Positions 8,543-16,350 of a DNA stretch of 64,000 bases are shown one piece after another. Position 1 is the first letter of the stretch, and each line of letters begins with the position of its first letter. Where the stretch lies: contig NZ_QLTK01000010.1 in assembly GCF_003269035.1 (NCBI RefSeq), positions 1 through 64,000 on the forward strand, written 5' to 3'. Below the pieces are notes generated by a model. That model saw nothing but the letters and a program-made list of their open reading frames with translations, was not told where the DNA came from and did no database searches. Origin of the DNA: Paraburkholderia bryophila. Its GTDB lineage: Bacteria > Pseudomonadota > Gammaproteobacteria > Burkholderiales > Burkholderiaceae. The position numbers and the translations under genes are program-made.

Positions 8543-9679
8543 TCAAGCGCCCGTTTGCTGATTGCGGGCCTGCGCCAGCGCGCTCAGATTGCCTTCGCCG
8601 AAACCATGATGTCCCTGGCGCTGAACGATCTCGAAGAAGATCTCACCGACACGGCGGCGCACGAAGGTCTGAAAAAACAGCAACGGCACGCCGTCGGCGC
8701 CGATTTCGCCATCCACCAGCACATGGGTCCGTTTGAGCCGCTCGACGTCGAGCCCGTGACCGGGCAAGCGCGTATCGAGTTGCTCGTAATAGCGCGGCGG
8801 CGGCTCGACGAATTCGACACCGTTTGCAAGCAATTGCTCGACGCACGCGAAAATGTCGTCGGTGGCGAGCGCGATATGCTGCACGCCTTCGCCCGGATGG
8901 TCCGGCAAATAGTCGTGCATCAGGTTGGTCCGGCGCGTGCCTTCTTCATACAAGGGCACGCGGATCGCGCCGCACGGCGACACCATGACCCGCGATTCCG
9001 CCGCGATGTGCCAGTTCGCGTGCAACTCGTGGATCTCGCGGAAGTTGAGCAGGTCGCGATAGAAGTCGAGCCATTCCTGCATGCGCCCCTCGCCGACCGT
9101 TTGCGTCAGATGGTCCACGGCGACGAGCCCGGTGCCCGCGTGAGTCAGATCGGCGTAAGCCGTATCGATCTCGATAGGCCGGAAGTCGATGTCGAAGATC
9201 GAGATGTCGCCCAGGCCACCCCGCTGACCGCCGCGTCCGCGCCAACGGTCGATGAAATAGATGTGCGAATCGCCGATGCCCTGAATTGCCGGGATCAGCA
9301 ATTCGCCCTTGCCGAGCCGCTCGCCTTCGAACGCCCAGGCGCCGAGGTCGATCGCGCGGTCGAAAGCGCGCTGCGCGTCGGCCACGCGAATACCGATCGC
9401 GCAGATTCCCGCGCCGTATTCCTCCGCGTAGCGGGCAGCGAACGAATCCGGTTCGGCGTTGAGCAGAAATTGCATTTCGCCCTGGCGATACAGCGTGACG
9501 TCCTTGCTGATATGACGGGCGATCGCCTTGAAGCCGAGTTGCCTGAACGTCTCGCCGAGCGCTTGCGGGTCGCGCGCGGCGAACTCCACGAATTCGAGGC
9601 CGGCGGTGCCGAGCGGATTGTGCTCCGGCACCGACACGGCGCGCAGCGCGGCGTCTGGAGTGGGCAGGTCGCTGGGCAT
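8543..9679 (-). CDS. hpd: 4-hydroxyphenylpyruvate dioxygenase
   Basis: Encodes 378 aa, using the ATG at 9679 because a perfect AAGGAG lies 7 nt upstream; a longer reading frame exists but its extra 59 residues are Arg-rich and unlike the family. The protein has two VOC modules. The Fe(II) ligands of HPPD can be placed at H190 (AVDHLTQTV), H268 (VQHIALATDD) and E350 (IFFEIVQRQG), and the C-terminal HHGFGEGN signature is typical. It converts 4-hydroxyphenylpyruvate to homogentisate in tyrosine breakdown. The position next to pca genes raises the alternative of a 3-dehydroshikimate dehydratase-like paralogue (QuiC C-domain), which I consider less likely because no sugar-isomerase domain is present. 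Confidence 0.85.
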   Translation of the reverse strand: MPSDLPTPDAALRAVSVPEHNPLGTAGLEFVEFAARDPQALGETFRQLGFKAIARHISKDVTLYRQGEMQFLLNAEPDSFAARYAEEYGAGICAIGIRVADAQRAFDRAIDLGAWAFEGERLGKGELLIPAIQGIGDSHIYFIDRWRGRGGQRGGLGDISIFDIDFRPIEIDTAYADLTHAGTGLVAVDHLTQTVGEGRMQEWLDFYRDLLNFREIHELHANWHIAAESRVMVSPCGAIRVPLYEEGTRRTNLMHDYLPDHPGEGVQHIALATDDIFACVEQLLANGVEFVEPPPRYYEQLDTRLPGHGLDVERLKRTHVLVDGEIGADGVPLLFFQTFVRRRVGEIFFEIVQRQGHHGFGEGNLSALAQARNQQTGA

Positions 9680-9957
9680 GGCAATCTCCTTATGCGGTCG
9701 TTCGACGGCGGTGTTCGGTGTGGCTGAGGTTGGCTGCGCACACCGTTTTTTCCGGCGGGTTGGCGCGGGATGCGTGGTGCGCTGCGGCAATGCGGTACGC
9801 GATGCGCCTATGCACCGTGTTTGTACACCGGGCAGTGACGCATTCGCAACCCACATTTTGTACCAAATGGTTCACATCGAACAGAGTTGCCGCTTGCGAC
9901 GTCTGGTTCGTGGCTTGTGGTTCGTGGTTCCTGGTGCGCCGCTTGCGGCGCCCGCCG

Positions 9958-10959
9958 TCAATGCTTGGGCGCCTTCTTCGCACGCACACGTTCACGCGTA
10001 CCCTCGTCCGCCGACTTATGCGCCATTGCCGCCATCCTCTGGCGCGCGACCTCGCGCACCGCGTCGATAAACGCGCGCCCCACCGGCGACGGCTGCGCAT
10101 CCGAACGCCGGATCAAACCGACCGGCTCGTCGGTGCCGGCAAACGGCAACGGCAAACGCACCAGCATGCCGTGCGCCAACTCATATTCCACCGCGCTCTG
10201 CGGCACGAACCACACCGCGCCGTTCTCGAGAGTCAGCGCCCGCCCCGTGGACACCGACAGCACCTCAACGAATGCCGACAACGGCGGCACGCCCCACGCG
10301 CTCAACAGACTCTCCGCCGACTGCCGGATCAGCGTGCCGAACGGCGGCAACACCACCGGATAATCTTCCAGCGCACTAGCCGGCAAACCTGGCCCCAACG
10401 CTAGTGGATGCCCGGCTCGCACCACCGCGATCAACGGTTCGTTGAACAACTGCTCGAAGCTCAGACCCACCATCCGCTCAGGATCGGCTAGCCGCCCGAT
10501 CGCCAATTCGATCGTGCCGGCTTTCAGTCGCTCGAGCAATTCAGGGTTCGCGCCGGTTGCGAGGCGCACAATCACGCGCGGCCATAGCACGGCAACCCGC
10601 TCCAGCACCGGCGGCATCAGCGCCGCCGCGATAGTCGGCAGCACGCCGACTTCCAGCGTGGCCGCCGCCGCGCCTTCCGCGCGCGCCAGCAGGTCGACGC
10701 CCTGCCGCAACGCGCTGACGCACGCGCTGGCGTGCGGCATGAAGAGTTGCCCTTCGCGGGTCGGCACGGCGCCGTGGCGGCCGCGCTCGAATAGCTTCAC
10801 ACCGAGAATCGCCTCGAGTTCGGCGATCGTCTTGGAGACGGCGGGCTGGGTGATCGACAGGCTGTCGGCGGCCCGCTGGACGCTGCCGAACTGCGCAACA
10901 GCCAGAAAGCACTGGAGATGACGGAATTTGACGCGGCTATCCGCGAGACTGCGTTGCAT
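9958..10959 (-). CDS. pcaQ: LysR-type regulator of the protocatechuate operon
   Basis: Encodes 333 aa with an N-terminal LysR HTH (FRHLQCFLAVAQFGSVQRAA, SITQPAVSKTIAELE) and a periplasmic-binding-like effector domain. The sequence style and its divergent position relative to pcaHG match PcaQ, the activator that responds to beta-carboxymuconate/protocatechuate-pathway intermediates. A palindrome overlaps its start codon, consistent with autoregulation. Downstream (9936-9951) is a GC-rich hairpin without a T-run, so a terminator is uncertain. The last ~25 residues are rich in Lys/Arg. Confidence 0.88.
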   Translation of the reverse strand: MQRSLADSRVKFRHLQCFLAVAQFGSVQRAADSLSITQPAVSKTIAELEAILGVKLFERGRHGAVPTREGQLFMPHASACVSALRQGVDLLARAEGAAAATLEVGVLPTIAAALMPPVLERVAVLWPRVIVRLATGANPELLERLKAGTIELAIGRLADPERMVGLSFEQLFNEPLIAVVRAGHPLALGPGLPASALEDYPVVLPPFGTLIRQSAESLLSAWGVPPLSAFVEVLSVSTGRALTLENGAVWFVPQSAVEYELAHGMLVRLPLPFAGTDEPVGLIRRSDAQPSPVGRAFIDAVREVARQRMAAMAHKSADEGTRERVRAKKAPKH

Positions 10960-10972
10960 AACTGCAGGTTAT
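10958..10972. promoter_or_regulatory. PcaQ-like operator palindrome overlapping the pcaQ start
   Basis: Reads ATAAC-N5-GTTAT, a perfect 5-bp inverted repeat over a 5-nt spacer, and contains the T-N11-A core of LysR sites. It overlaps the pcaQ initiation codon, which would allow autorepression. The arms match the published PcaQ consensus ATAACC-N4/5-GGTT from rhizobia. Confidence 0.5.
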
Positions 10973-10999
10973 ACGAAAAGTGCGAAAACGTCATTTTTC

Positions 11000-11016
11000 A
11001 TAACCGCTCCGGTTGG
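11000..11016. promoter_or_regulatory. PcaQ-like operator upstream of pcaH
   Basis: Reads ATAACC-N5-GGTTGG. The left arm matches the known PcaQ-box exactly and the right arm matches in the GGTT core. It lies 70 nt upstream of the pcaH start, where an activator would contact RNA polymerase. Its centre is 43 nt from the palindrome at 10958, about four helical turns, so cooperative binding on one face is possible. Confidence 0.55.
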
Positions 11017-11085
11017 ATACAGTCGCTCCACAAGGTCGTATCTCACAATTAAGCCGTATCCCACAATTGTCCGAAGGAGACACTG

Positions 11086-11790
11086 ATGGACGAGTCCTCT
11101 CTCACCGCACGCGACTTCGCGTCTCACCCTGCCTACATCCATCCCGGCTATGGATCGTCGGTCAAACGCGGCCCGACGCGTCCGCTGATTCCGTTGAAGG
11201 AAAAACTGCGCGATCAGCGCGTGCCGGTGTACGGCACGGAAGACCTCGGCGCGCTCGATCACGACCTGACGCGCAATGCCGTGCGTAACGGCGAGCCGCT
11301 CGGCGAACGCATCATCGTGACGGGCCGTGTGCTCGACGAAGGCGGCCGACCGGTGCGCAATACGCTGGTCGAAATCTGGCAAGCCAACGCCGCCGGCCGC
11401 TATGTGCACAAGGCCGACCAGCACGACGCGCCGCTCGATCCGAACTTCCTCGGCGCGGGCCGCTGTATCACCGACAACGATGGCCGCTACCGCTTCCTGA
11501 CCATCAAACCGGGCGCGTATCCGTGGGGCAATCACCCGAACGCATGGCGTCCGAACCATATCCACTTTTCGCTGTTCGGCGACCATTTCGGCTCGCGCCT
11601 CGTGACGCAGATGTACTTCCCCGGCGATCCTCTGCTCGCGTTCGATCCGATCTTCCAGGGCACGCCGGAACACGCCCGCAGCCTGCTGATCGCCAACTTC
11701 TCGCTCGACACCACGCAGGAAGCCTATGCGCTCGGCTACGACTTCGACATCGTGCTGCGCGGCCGTAACCAGACACCGATGGAGCGCTAA
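11086..11790 (+). CDS. pcaH: protocatechuate 3,4-dioxygenase, beta subunit
   Basis: Encodes 234 aa, the usual size. The non-haem Fe(III) ligands are visible as Y106 (GRYVHK), Y145 (PGAYPWGNH), H158 and H160 (PNHIHFS). With PcaG it cleaves protocatechuate intradiol to 3-carboxy-cis,cis-muconate, the entry step of the beta-ketoadipate pathway in the cytoplasm. GAAGGAG lies 7 nt upstream of the ATG. The alpha-subunit gene follows after 3 nt. Expression is probably driven by PcaQ through the box at 11000. The rest of the pca pathway is not in this window. Confidence 0.95.
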   Translation: MDESSLTARDFASHPAYIHPGYGSSVKRGPTRPLIPLKEKLRDQRVPVYGTEDLGALDHDLTRNAVRNGEPLGERIIVTGRVLDEGGRPVRNTLVEIWQANAAGRYVHKADQHDAPLDPNFLGAGRCITDNDGRYRFLTIKPGAYPWGNHPNAWRPNHIHFSLFGDHFGSRLVTQMYFPGDPLLAFDPIFQGTPEHARSLLIANFSLDTTQEAYALGYDFDIVLRGRNQTPMER

Positions 11791-11793
11791 GCC

Positions 11794-12384
11794 ATGACCA
11801 CCTCCCTCAAGCAAACGCCTTCGCAGACGGTCGGACCGTACTTCGCCTATGGTCTGTGCCCACAGCAATACGACTTCGACTTCAAGAGCCTGTTCACGCC
11901 CGTGGTGGCCGACCGCGAAGCGGCCGGCGAGCACATCACGATCGTCGGCCAGTTGTTCGACGGCGACGGCAAAATCATCGGCGACGCGATGCTCGAAGTG
12001 TCGCAAGTCGACGCGAATGGCCACTTTCCCGAGTCGCGTGAAGATATCCTGAAGACGGGTTTTCGCGGTTTTGCGCGCGTCGGCACCGGGACGGATCCGC
12101 ACAAGCGCTTCGTGGTGGAAACGATCAAACCCGGCCGCGTAAGCCCGGATGAAGCGCCGCATCTGAACGTGATCGTCACCATGCGCGGCATGCTGCTGCA
12201 CACCTTCACGCGCATCTATTTCGAAGACGAAACCGACGCGAACGCGCGAGACGCCTTGCTGGCCGCGGTTCCGGCAGACCGGCGCGGTACGCTGATCGCG
12301 CGCCGCGAGCCGAACACGGCCAATGTGTACCGCTTCGATATCCACATGCAAGGCGAGCAGGAAACCGTGTTTTTCGACCTTTGA
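11794..12384 (+). CDS. pcaG: protocatechuate 3,4-dioxygenase, alpha subunit
   Basis: Encodes 196 aa, the family length. It shares the intradiol dioxygenase beta-sandwich (TPSQTVGPYFAYGL at the N-terminus, then GQLFDGDGKIIGDAMLEVSQVDANGHF) but lacks the Tyr/His iron ligand set, as expected for the non-catalytic alpha subunit that lines the active-site cleft. It starts 3 nt after pcaH stops, so the two are translated as a pair. A strong intrinsic terminator lies about 85 nt downstream. Confidence 0.94.
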   Translation: MTTSLKQTPSQTVGPYFAYGLCPQQYDFDFKSLFTPVVADREAAGEHITIVGQLFDGDGKIIGDAMLEVSQVDANGHFPESREDILKTGFRGFARVGTGTDPHKRFVVETIKPGRVSPDEAPHLNVIVTMRGMLLHTFTRIYFEDETDANARDALLAAVPADRRGTLIARREPNTANVYRFDIHMQGEQETVFFDL

Positions 12385-12470
12385 TGCAGTTTTTCTCCAC
12401 TTTCATATAGCTTTCACATACACTGAGCATGATCCGTCTAGCGACTGGATCGCGAAACTCCGAGTAGTTA

Positions 12471-12498
12471 AGCCCGCCCCGCGCGGGCTTTTTTTTGT
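12471..12498 (+). terminator. Rho-independent terminator of pcaHG
   Basis: AGCCCGC / GCGGGCT, a perfect 7-bp stem around the 5-nt loop CCCGC, followed by a run of eight T. It sits between pcaG and the convergent endopeptidase gene. Confidence 0.85.
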
Positions 12499-12558
12499 CC
12501 TGCTGGCTCTGATGTGCCCGCTGAAAACGGCGAACCGTGCAGTGCGAAGCGCCAACGG

Positions 12559-13803
12559 CTAGCGAAGCGAACAGTGCAGCCAGCGGCTGATGCGCTCCAC
12601 GTCGGCAATGTGATCGCGCGCGCCTGGCGCGCCGAGCACGACGATATCGACGGGCCGACCGTGCACCCTCATTCGCACGACGACACAATGACCCGCCTCG
12701 TTGATGAAACCTGTCTTCTGCAGCACGATCGAGCGGTCGCCGCCACGCACCAACGCGTTCGAATTCACATAACTCAACCGCGCGCGCCCGCCGCCTGGCA
12801 AAACCACTTGCGCGCGATCGGTCGAATACGCGCGAATCAACGGATAACGGCTCGCTGCCGCGACCAGCAGCGACAAATCCCGCGCCGTGGAAACATTGTG
12901 CGGCGACAAACCCGTGCCGTTCACGAACGACGTATGCCGCATGCCGAGCGCACGCGCCTTCGCATTCATCGCCGCGACGAAACCCGGCCGGCCGCCCGCG
13001 TAGTCGCGACTCAGCGCGGCAGCGGCACGATTCTCCGACGACATCAGCGCAATGTGCAGCATGTCGTGACGCGACAATCTCGACCCCACGCTCAGGCGCG
13101 AGCCGGTGAACTTGTCGAAATCCTGATCCTGGACGGTGACGTCGAGCGGCGCATTCAACGCGTGGCGGGCGTCGAGCGAAACGACCGCTGTCATCAGTTT
13201 GGATACCGAAGCGATCGGCATGACCCGGTCGGCCTGCTTTTCGGTGAGCACGGTATGCGTGCGTTCGTCCACGACATAAACGGCTTTCGCGCGAAGCAAG
13301 CCGCGCGATTTGGGCGTGTAGCCGCAGCGCGCCAGCAGACGTGGTGAACGAGGCGATGCGTGCGCGGCCGTACGCGCCGCCGCAGCGGCCGTAGCGTTGC
13401 GCTGCGCGGCCGCCACGGAACGGCGTACGCCGCGCAGCTCGTGCGTATTGCGCGCACTGCGCGCGGCCTGCTTGCGATGTTGGGTCGCGTGCTGACTGGC
13501 ATGCATGGGCAATTCGGCGCCCTTCAACTGCTTGCGTTTGTGCGCGACACGACGTGGCGCTTTGCCGCCAGTGGGCTTCTTTGCTTTATTGGAAGAGCGA
13601 ATTTTCGCATTCGGCACGGACTTCGACGACGGCACGACCTGTCGGCTCACGCGAGCGGACGAGGGCCGCGCGGGCTCATGAGTCGCACCGAAGGACGCGC
13701 CGATATTCAGCCATAACAGGCTGATTACGGCGAAACAGCGGAGCCATGCAGGAAAACGACTCGCAGGGAATTCAAGCGAGGAACTTCGACGACCGTACGG
13801 CAT
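12559..13803 (-). CDS. D-alanyl-D-alanine endopeptidase, PBP7/S11 family
   Basis: Encodes 414 aa. It has an N-terminal hydrophobic export signal (residues ~20-40, LLWLNIGASFGA) and then a ~110-residue basic, low-complexity linker rich in Lys, Arg and Ala. The S11 serine peptidase domain follows, with SxxK at S199-K202 (IASVSKLM), SxN at S256-N258 (MSSENRA) and KTG at 363-365 (LQKTGFINEA). Such low-mass penicillin-binding proteins cut D-Ala cross-links in periplasmic murein. The long basic linker is typical of Burkholderia homologues. The start could be a few codons downstream. It is convergent with pcaHG across the terminator. Confidence 0.88.
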   Translation of the reverse strand: MPYGRRSSSLEFPASRFPAWLRCFAVISLLWLNIGASFGATHEPARPSSARVSRQVVPSSKSVPNAKIRSSNKAKKPTGGKAPRRVAHKRKQLKGAELPMHASQHATQHRKQAARSARNTHELRGVRRSVAAAQRNATAAAAARTAAHASPRSPRLLARCGYTPKSRGLLRAKAVYVVDERTHTVLTEKQADRVMPIASVSKLMTAVVSLDARHALNAPLDVTVQDQDFDKFTGSRLSVGSRLSRHDMLHIALMSSENRAAAALSRDYAGGRPGFVAAMNAKARALGMRHTSFVNGTGLSPHNVSTARDLSLLVAAASRYPLIRAYSTDRAQVVLPGGGRARLSYVNSNALVRGGDRSIVLQKTGFINEAGHCVVVRMRVHGRPVDIVVLGAPGARDHIADVERISRWLHCSLR

Positions 13804-13946
13804 TCAGCTTCCCGTTCTGTGCCGTGTGTGCCCGAAATGGAGTGGACACGAAGCCGGCAACGACCCGGCCGATGTTAAGACACATCGTGCCGACGATCAA
13901 CGGTGAGCGCGCATGCCGGCCGATTCGCCGCGATTCGTTCCAACCG

Positions 13947-14210
13947 TCAACAGCGGAAATGATCGATGTTCTGCCCAGCGTGAATGGCGCGTGCGAGCCA
14001 ATCCGGCTTATCGCCATAACCGTCCCACGTATTGCCGAACGCGTCACGGTACAGAACGGCGCGAACCGCATTCGCGTCGGCTTCGATCGATTCGGCGAGC
14101 ACTTCCAACGTGATGCCGTAGTCGTCCATGCGCCGGCGTATCCAGACGATCAGACGCTCACGCGCATTCCCGTCAAGGTCGAGCTGCATTTGTCCTTCTC
14201 GCTCTTTCAT
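13947..14210 (-). CDS. mini H-NS-like DNA-binding protein
   Basis: Encodes only 87 aa. The C-terminal ~36 residues (LYRDAFGNTWDGYGDKPDWL and AIHAGQNIDHF) match the H-NS DNA-binding module, whose hallmark is YRD..G.TW.G.G..P.WL. The N-terminal 50 residues are not the usual H-NS coiled coil but a short helical segment (ERLIVWIRRRMDDYGITLEVLAESIEA). It may therefore bind DNA as a different oligomer or act as an H-NS modulator (inference). It lacks the GRGR/GHGR minor-groove loop, having GYGD instead, so its AT-DNA preference may differ. The gene is single, with 458 bp of non-coding DNA in front of it. Confidence 0.7.
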   Translation of the reverse strand: MKEREGQMQLDLDGNARERLIVWIRRRMDDYGITLEVLAESIEADANAVRAVLYRDAFGNTWDGYGDKPDWLARAIHAGQNIDHFRC

Positions 14211-14668
14211 AACGTAGTGGTGTCGAGGCTAGTATTGCTCGCATTGGATAAACAAAAGGCTTCGCTAAACAACGCGAAGCCCATGTGCGATTCGAATCGG
14301 CTGAGTGCAATTCGATACACAATGACTTTCCCTATTCGAGTCGAATTGCACCGGGAAATCATGCCCAACAAATCCCGGATTCTGGAGAGTTCGCCGGCAA
14401 TCGGTTCGATGGGTTCGAAGGGGATCGATGTCTCACCCACCATTCGGGGGGCGCTTCTGCGTATGGGCGGGAATTCTAGCATTCAATTTCTTTTGCTTGC
14501 AGCAACGGCTATTCATTTCTTTCCGCCATCTCGGGTTATCCACTCGCGCACCGACGAAACCAACGACTCGCGCTCCAAAGCTACAATAGCGGCTAATAAA
14601 GGAGTCGCTCTATCAGGCAAAGTTCCGCCGGTATCCGGTTGACCCATCCACGCTCAGGAGACACCACC
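14211..14668. other. intergenic region between the mini H-NS gene and lysE-type gene
   Basis: No gene I can support. It carries the divergent promoters of the two flanking genes; an AGGAG ribosome-binding site occurs at its right end, before the exporter start. Confidence 0.4.
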
Positions 14669-15304
14669 ATGCATGCCTCGACCGCCGTCATCACGATACT
14701 TGCCGCGCTTCTGCTCGGTGCAATGAGTCCGGGACCCAGCTTCGTCATCGTGGCGCGCAATGCGATCGGACTGTCTCGCGGCGACGGCCTCGCCACTGCG
14801 CTCGGCATGGGTATCGGCGGTGTTTTCTTTAGCGGCATCGCATTGCTCGGTCTCTATACGCTGCTGGCTACCGTCGAATGGCTCTACGTGGGTTTGAAAG
14901 TGGCGGGCGGACTTTATCTGATCTACCTGGCGTCGAAAATCTGGCGCGGTGCGGCTAAACCGCTCGCCTTCGACGCTTCGCAAGCGGCCGTCACCAATCC
15001 GCGCAAATCGTTCTGGATCGGTTTGAGCACACAACTCAGCAATCCGAAAACCGCCGTGTACTACGGCAGTATTTTCGCGGCGCTGCTGCCGCAGCATCCG
15101 CCGCTGTGGTGCTACTTCGCCCTGCCGCCCGCAATCTTCGCGATCGAAGCCGGCTGGTACACGATCGTCGCGTTGTGCTTTTCGAGCAAGCGTCCGCGCG
15201 AAATCTATCTGCAATGGAAAGCGTGGATCGATCGCGTCGCCGCGAGCGCGGTCACCGCACTGGGTCTGCGTCTGATCCTCACCGCCCATAAAGTGGGCAT
15301 CTGA
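14669..15304 (+). CDS. LysE/RhtB-family amino-acid exporter
   Basis: Encodes 211 aa from the ATG at 14669, chosen because CAGGAG lies 8 nt upstream; the reading frame opens 10 codons earlier without a site. The signature AMSPGPSFVIVARNAIGLSR near the N-terminus is the LysE/RhtB hallmark, and five to six transmembrane helices can be drawn, ending near VTALGLRLILTA. Members export amino acids or related metabolites at the inner membrane using the proton gradient. The substrate cannot be told from sequence. Confidence 0.88.
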   Translation: MHASTAVITILAALLLGAMSPGPSFVIVARNAIGLSRGDGLATALGMGIGGVFFSGIALLGLYTLLATVEWLYVGLKVAGGLYLIYLASKIWRGAAKPLAFDASQAAVTNPRKSFWIGLSTQLSNPKTAVYYGSIFAALLPQHPPLWCYFALPPAIFAIEAGWYTIVALCFSSKRPREIYLQWKAWIDRVAASAVTALGLRLILTAHKVGI

Positions 15305-15604
15305 AACCGCGCCGCTGATCGAGCAGTTTGCCGTGTCGCGCGACACGGCAACTTCGAACTAACCAGGGCCGCATCGCAAGGCTTGTCGCGTGGGCGATTC
15401 GACGTGCTCAACAAAAAATTTACAAGATAAGGGTTGACGCTGACGCACCTAAACGGTTACTGTGCCACCCGAAGTTCAAGAAGTTCGATTGCTGTTCATC
15501 AATGTCTCGCTCCCAAAGCGGTATTCGTTGTCCTCTCCCTCCTTGACGCTTCATCCGCTCCTCAACCGAGCACATCTTTTACTATTTTTACTCAAGGATT
15601 CTTC
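15305..15604 (+). promoter_or_regulatory. long leader region of the cold-shock gene
   Basis: 300 bp without a gene. The 150 nt before the start are pyrimidine-rich and AT-richer than the surroundings (TTTACTATTTTTACTCAAGGATTC) and end in an AAGGA ribosome-binding site. Long structured 5' leaders are a known feature of cspA-type genes and control their cold-dependent translation; the boundary of the transcript is not visible. Confidence 0.4.
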
Positions 15605-15808
15605 ATGGATACCGGTACCGTTAAGTGGTTCAACGACAGCAAAGGCTTTGGCTTCATCACCCCGGACAAGGGCGGCGACGACCTGTTCGCGCATTTCTCG
15701 GAAATCAGCGGCAATGGCTTCAAGACGCTGGCTGAGAACCAAAAGGTGAGCTTCGAAACGAAGCAAGGCCCGAAGGGTCTGCAAGCGGCTAACATCACGC
15801 CGCTGTAA
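15605..15808 (+). CDS. cspA: cold-shock protein, CspA family
   Basis: Encodes 67 aa, a single cold-shock domain. RNP-1 (KGFGFITP, residues ~14-21) and RNP-2 (DLFAHFS, ~27-33) are intact, which supports single-stranded nucleic-acid binding and RNA-chaperone activity. The ATG at 15605 is preceded by AAGGA 6-10 nt upstream; the longer frame from 15434 is not expected. A GCAA-capped hairpin follows the stop codon. Confidence 0.95.
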   Translation: MDTGTVKWFNDSKGFGFITPDKGGDDLFAHFSEISGNGFKTLAENQKVSFETKQGPKGLQAANITPL

Positions 15809-15821
15809 AGTTTGAAGGGCT

Positions 15822-15843
15822 CGGTGTCCGGCAACGGACACCG
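15822..15843 (+). terminator. GNRA-capped hairpin after cspA
   Basis: CGGTGTCCG / CGGACACCG, a perfect 9-bp stem closed by a GCAA tetraloop, 14 nt after the stop codon. There is no T-run, so it may be a 3'-end stabiliser or Rho-assisted terminator rather than a classic intrinsic one. Confidence 0.5.
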
Positions 15844-16097
15844 GGTTGCAGCGACATCCTCGCGGAGCTTCGTCTCCCACAGTTGGCGCGATCGCTTTTT
15901 AGCTGCGAGTTATTCAAGCAGCTTGCCTAAGCGCCAAACGCCTCGTTGCACCTCATTCTCCCCTCTGGCTTCAACGCCCATTTTTCGCTTTCCGACTGCG
16001 TCAGAATTCGGCTCGCAATGGCTCGAATCAGCTCGTCCGCGTGACTCGCATTAGCGTTCGCACGGCCGGTGCGCACTCGCACATCATTAGAAATAAA

Positions 16098-16322
16098 ATG
16101 CAAACCAAACAAATTCATCATTACAACGGCTATGCCGTCAAACCTTCGGCGCACCGTTTGCCCGATGGCTCGTTTTCATCCAACCTGCTGCTCGAACGCG
16201 CTGACAGCGCGCGCACCGAAGGGCGCTACCAGTTCTATTCGCTCGACTACTTCCCGAACGAAGAACAGGCGTTGCAGCACTCGGCACGCTGGGCACACCA
16301 CTGGGTCGACACGCGCGGTTAA
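16098..16322 (+). CDS. small conserved hypothetical protein next to cspA
   Basis: Encodes 74 aa beginning MQTKQIHHYNGYAVKPSAHR. The ATG at 16098 is preferred over an upstream in-frame start because the mature-looking sequence begins there. It has the look of a compact alpha/beta domain (GYAVKPSAHRLPDGSFSSNL, then LDYFPNEEQALQHSARWAHH WVD) and no membrane segment. Similar short proteins often sit near cold-shock genes in Burkholderiales, from memory and not checked. Function unknown. It is convergent with the acyl-CoA synthetase gene, 29 nt apart. Confidence 0.65.
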   Translation: MQTKQIHHYNGYAVKPSAHRLPDGSFSSNLLLERADSARTEGRYQFYSLDYFPNEEQALQHSARWAHHWVDTRG

Positions 16323-16350
16323 ACGCGCTCAATCAACGTTAGCTCGCGCG

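Noticed and set aside
9679..9856. Longer start for hpd
   Set aside because: The extra 59 residues are basic and unlike the family; a perfect ribosome-binding site lies before the ATG at 9679.
10969..12351. 460-codon frame antisense to pcaHG
   Set aside because: Mirror frame of pcaH and pcaG, whose active-site residues are intact on the other strand.
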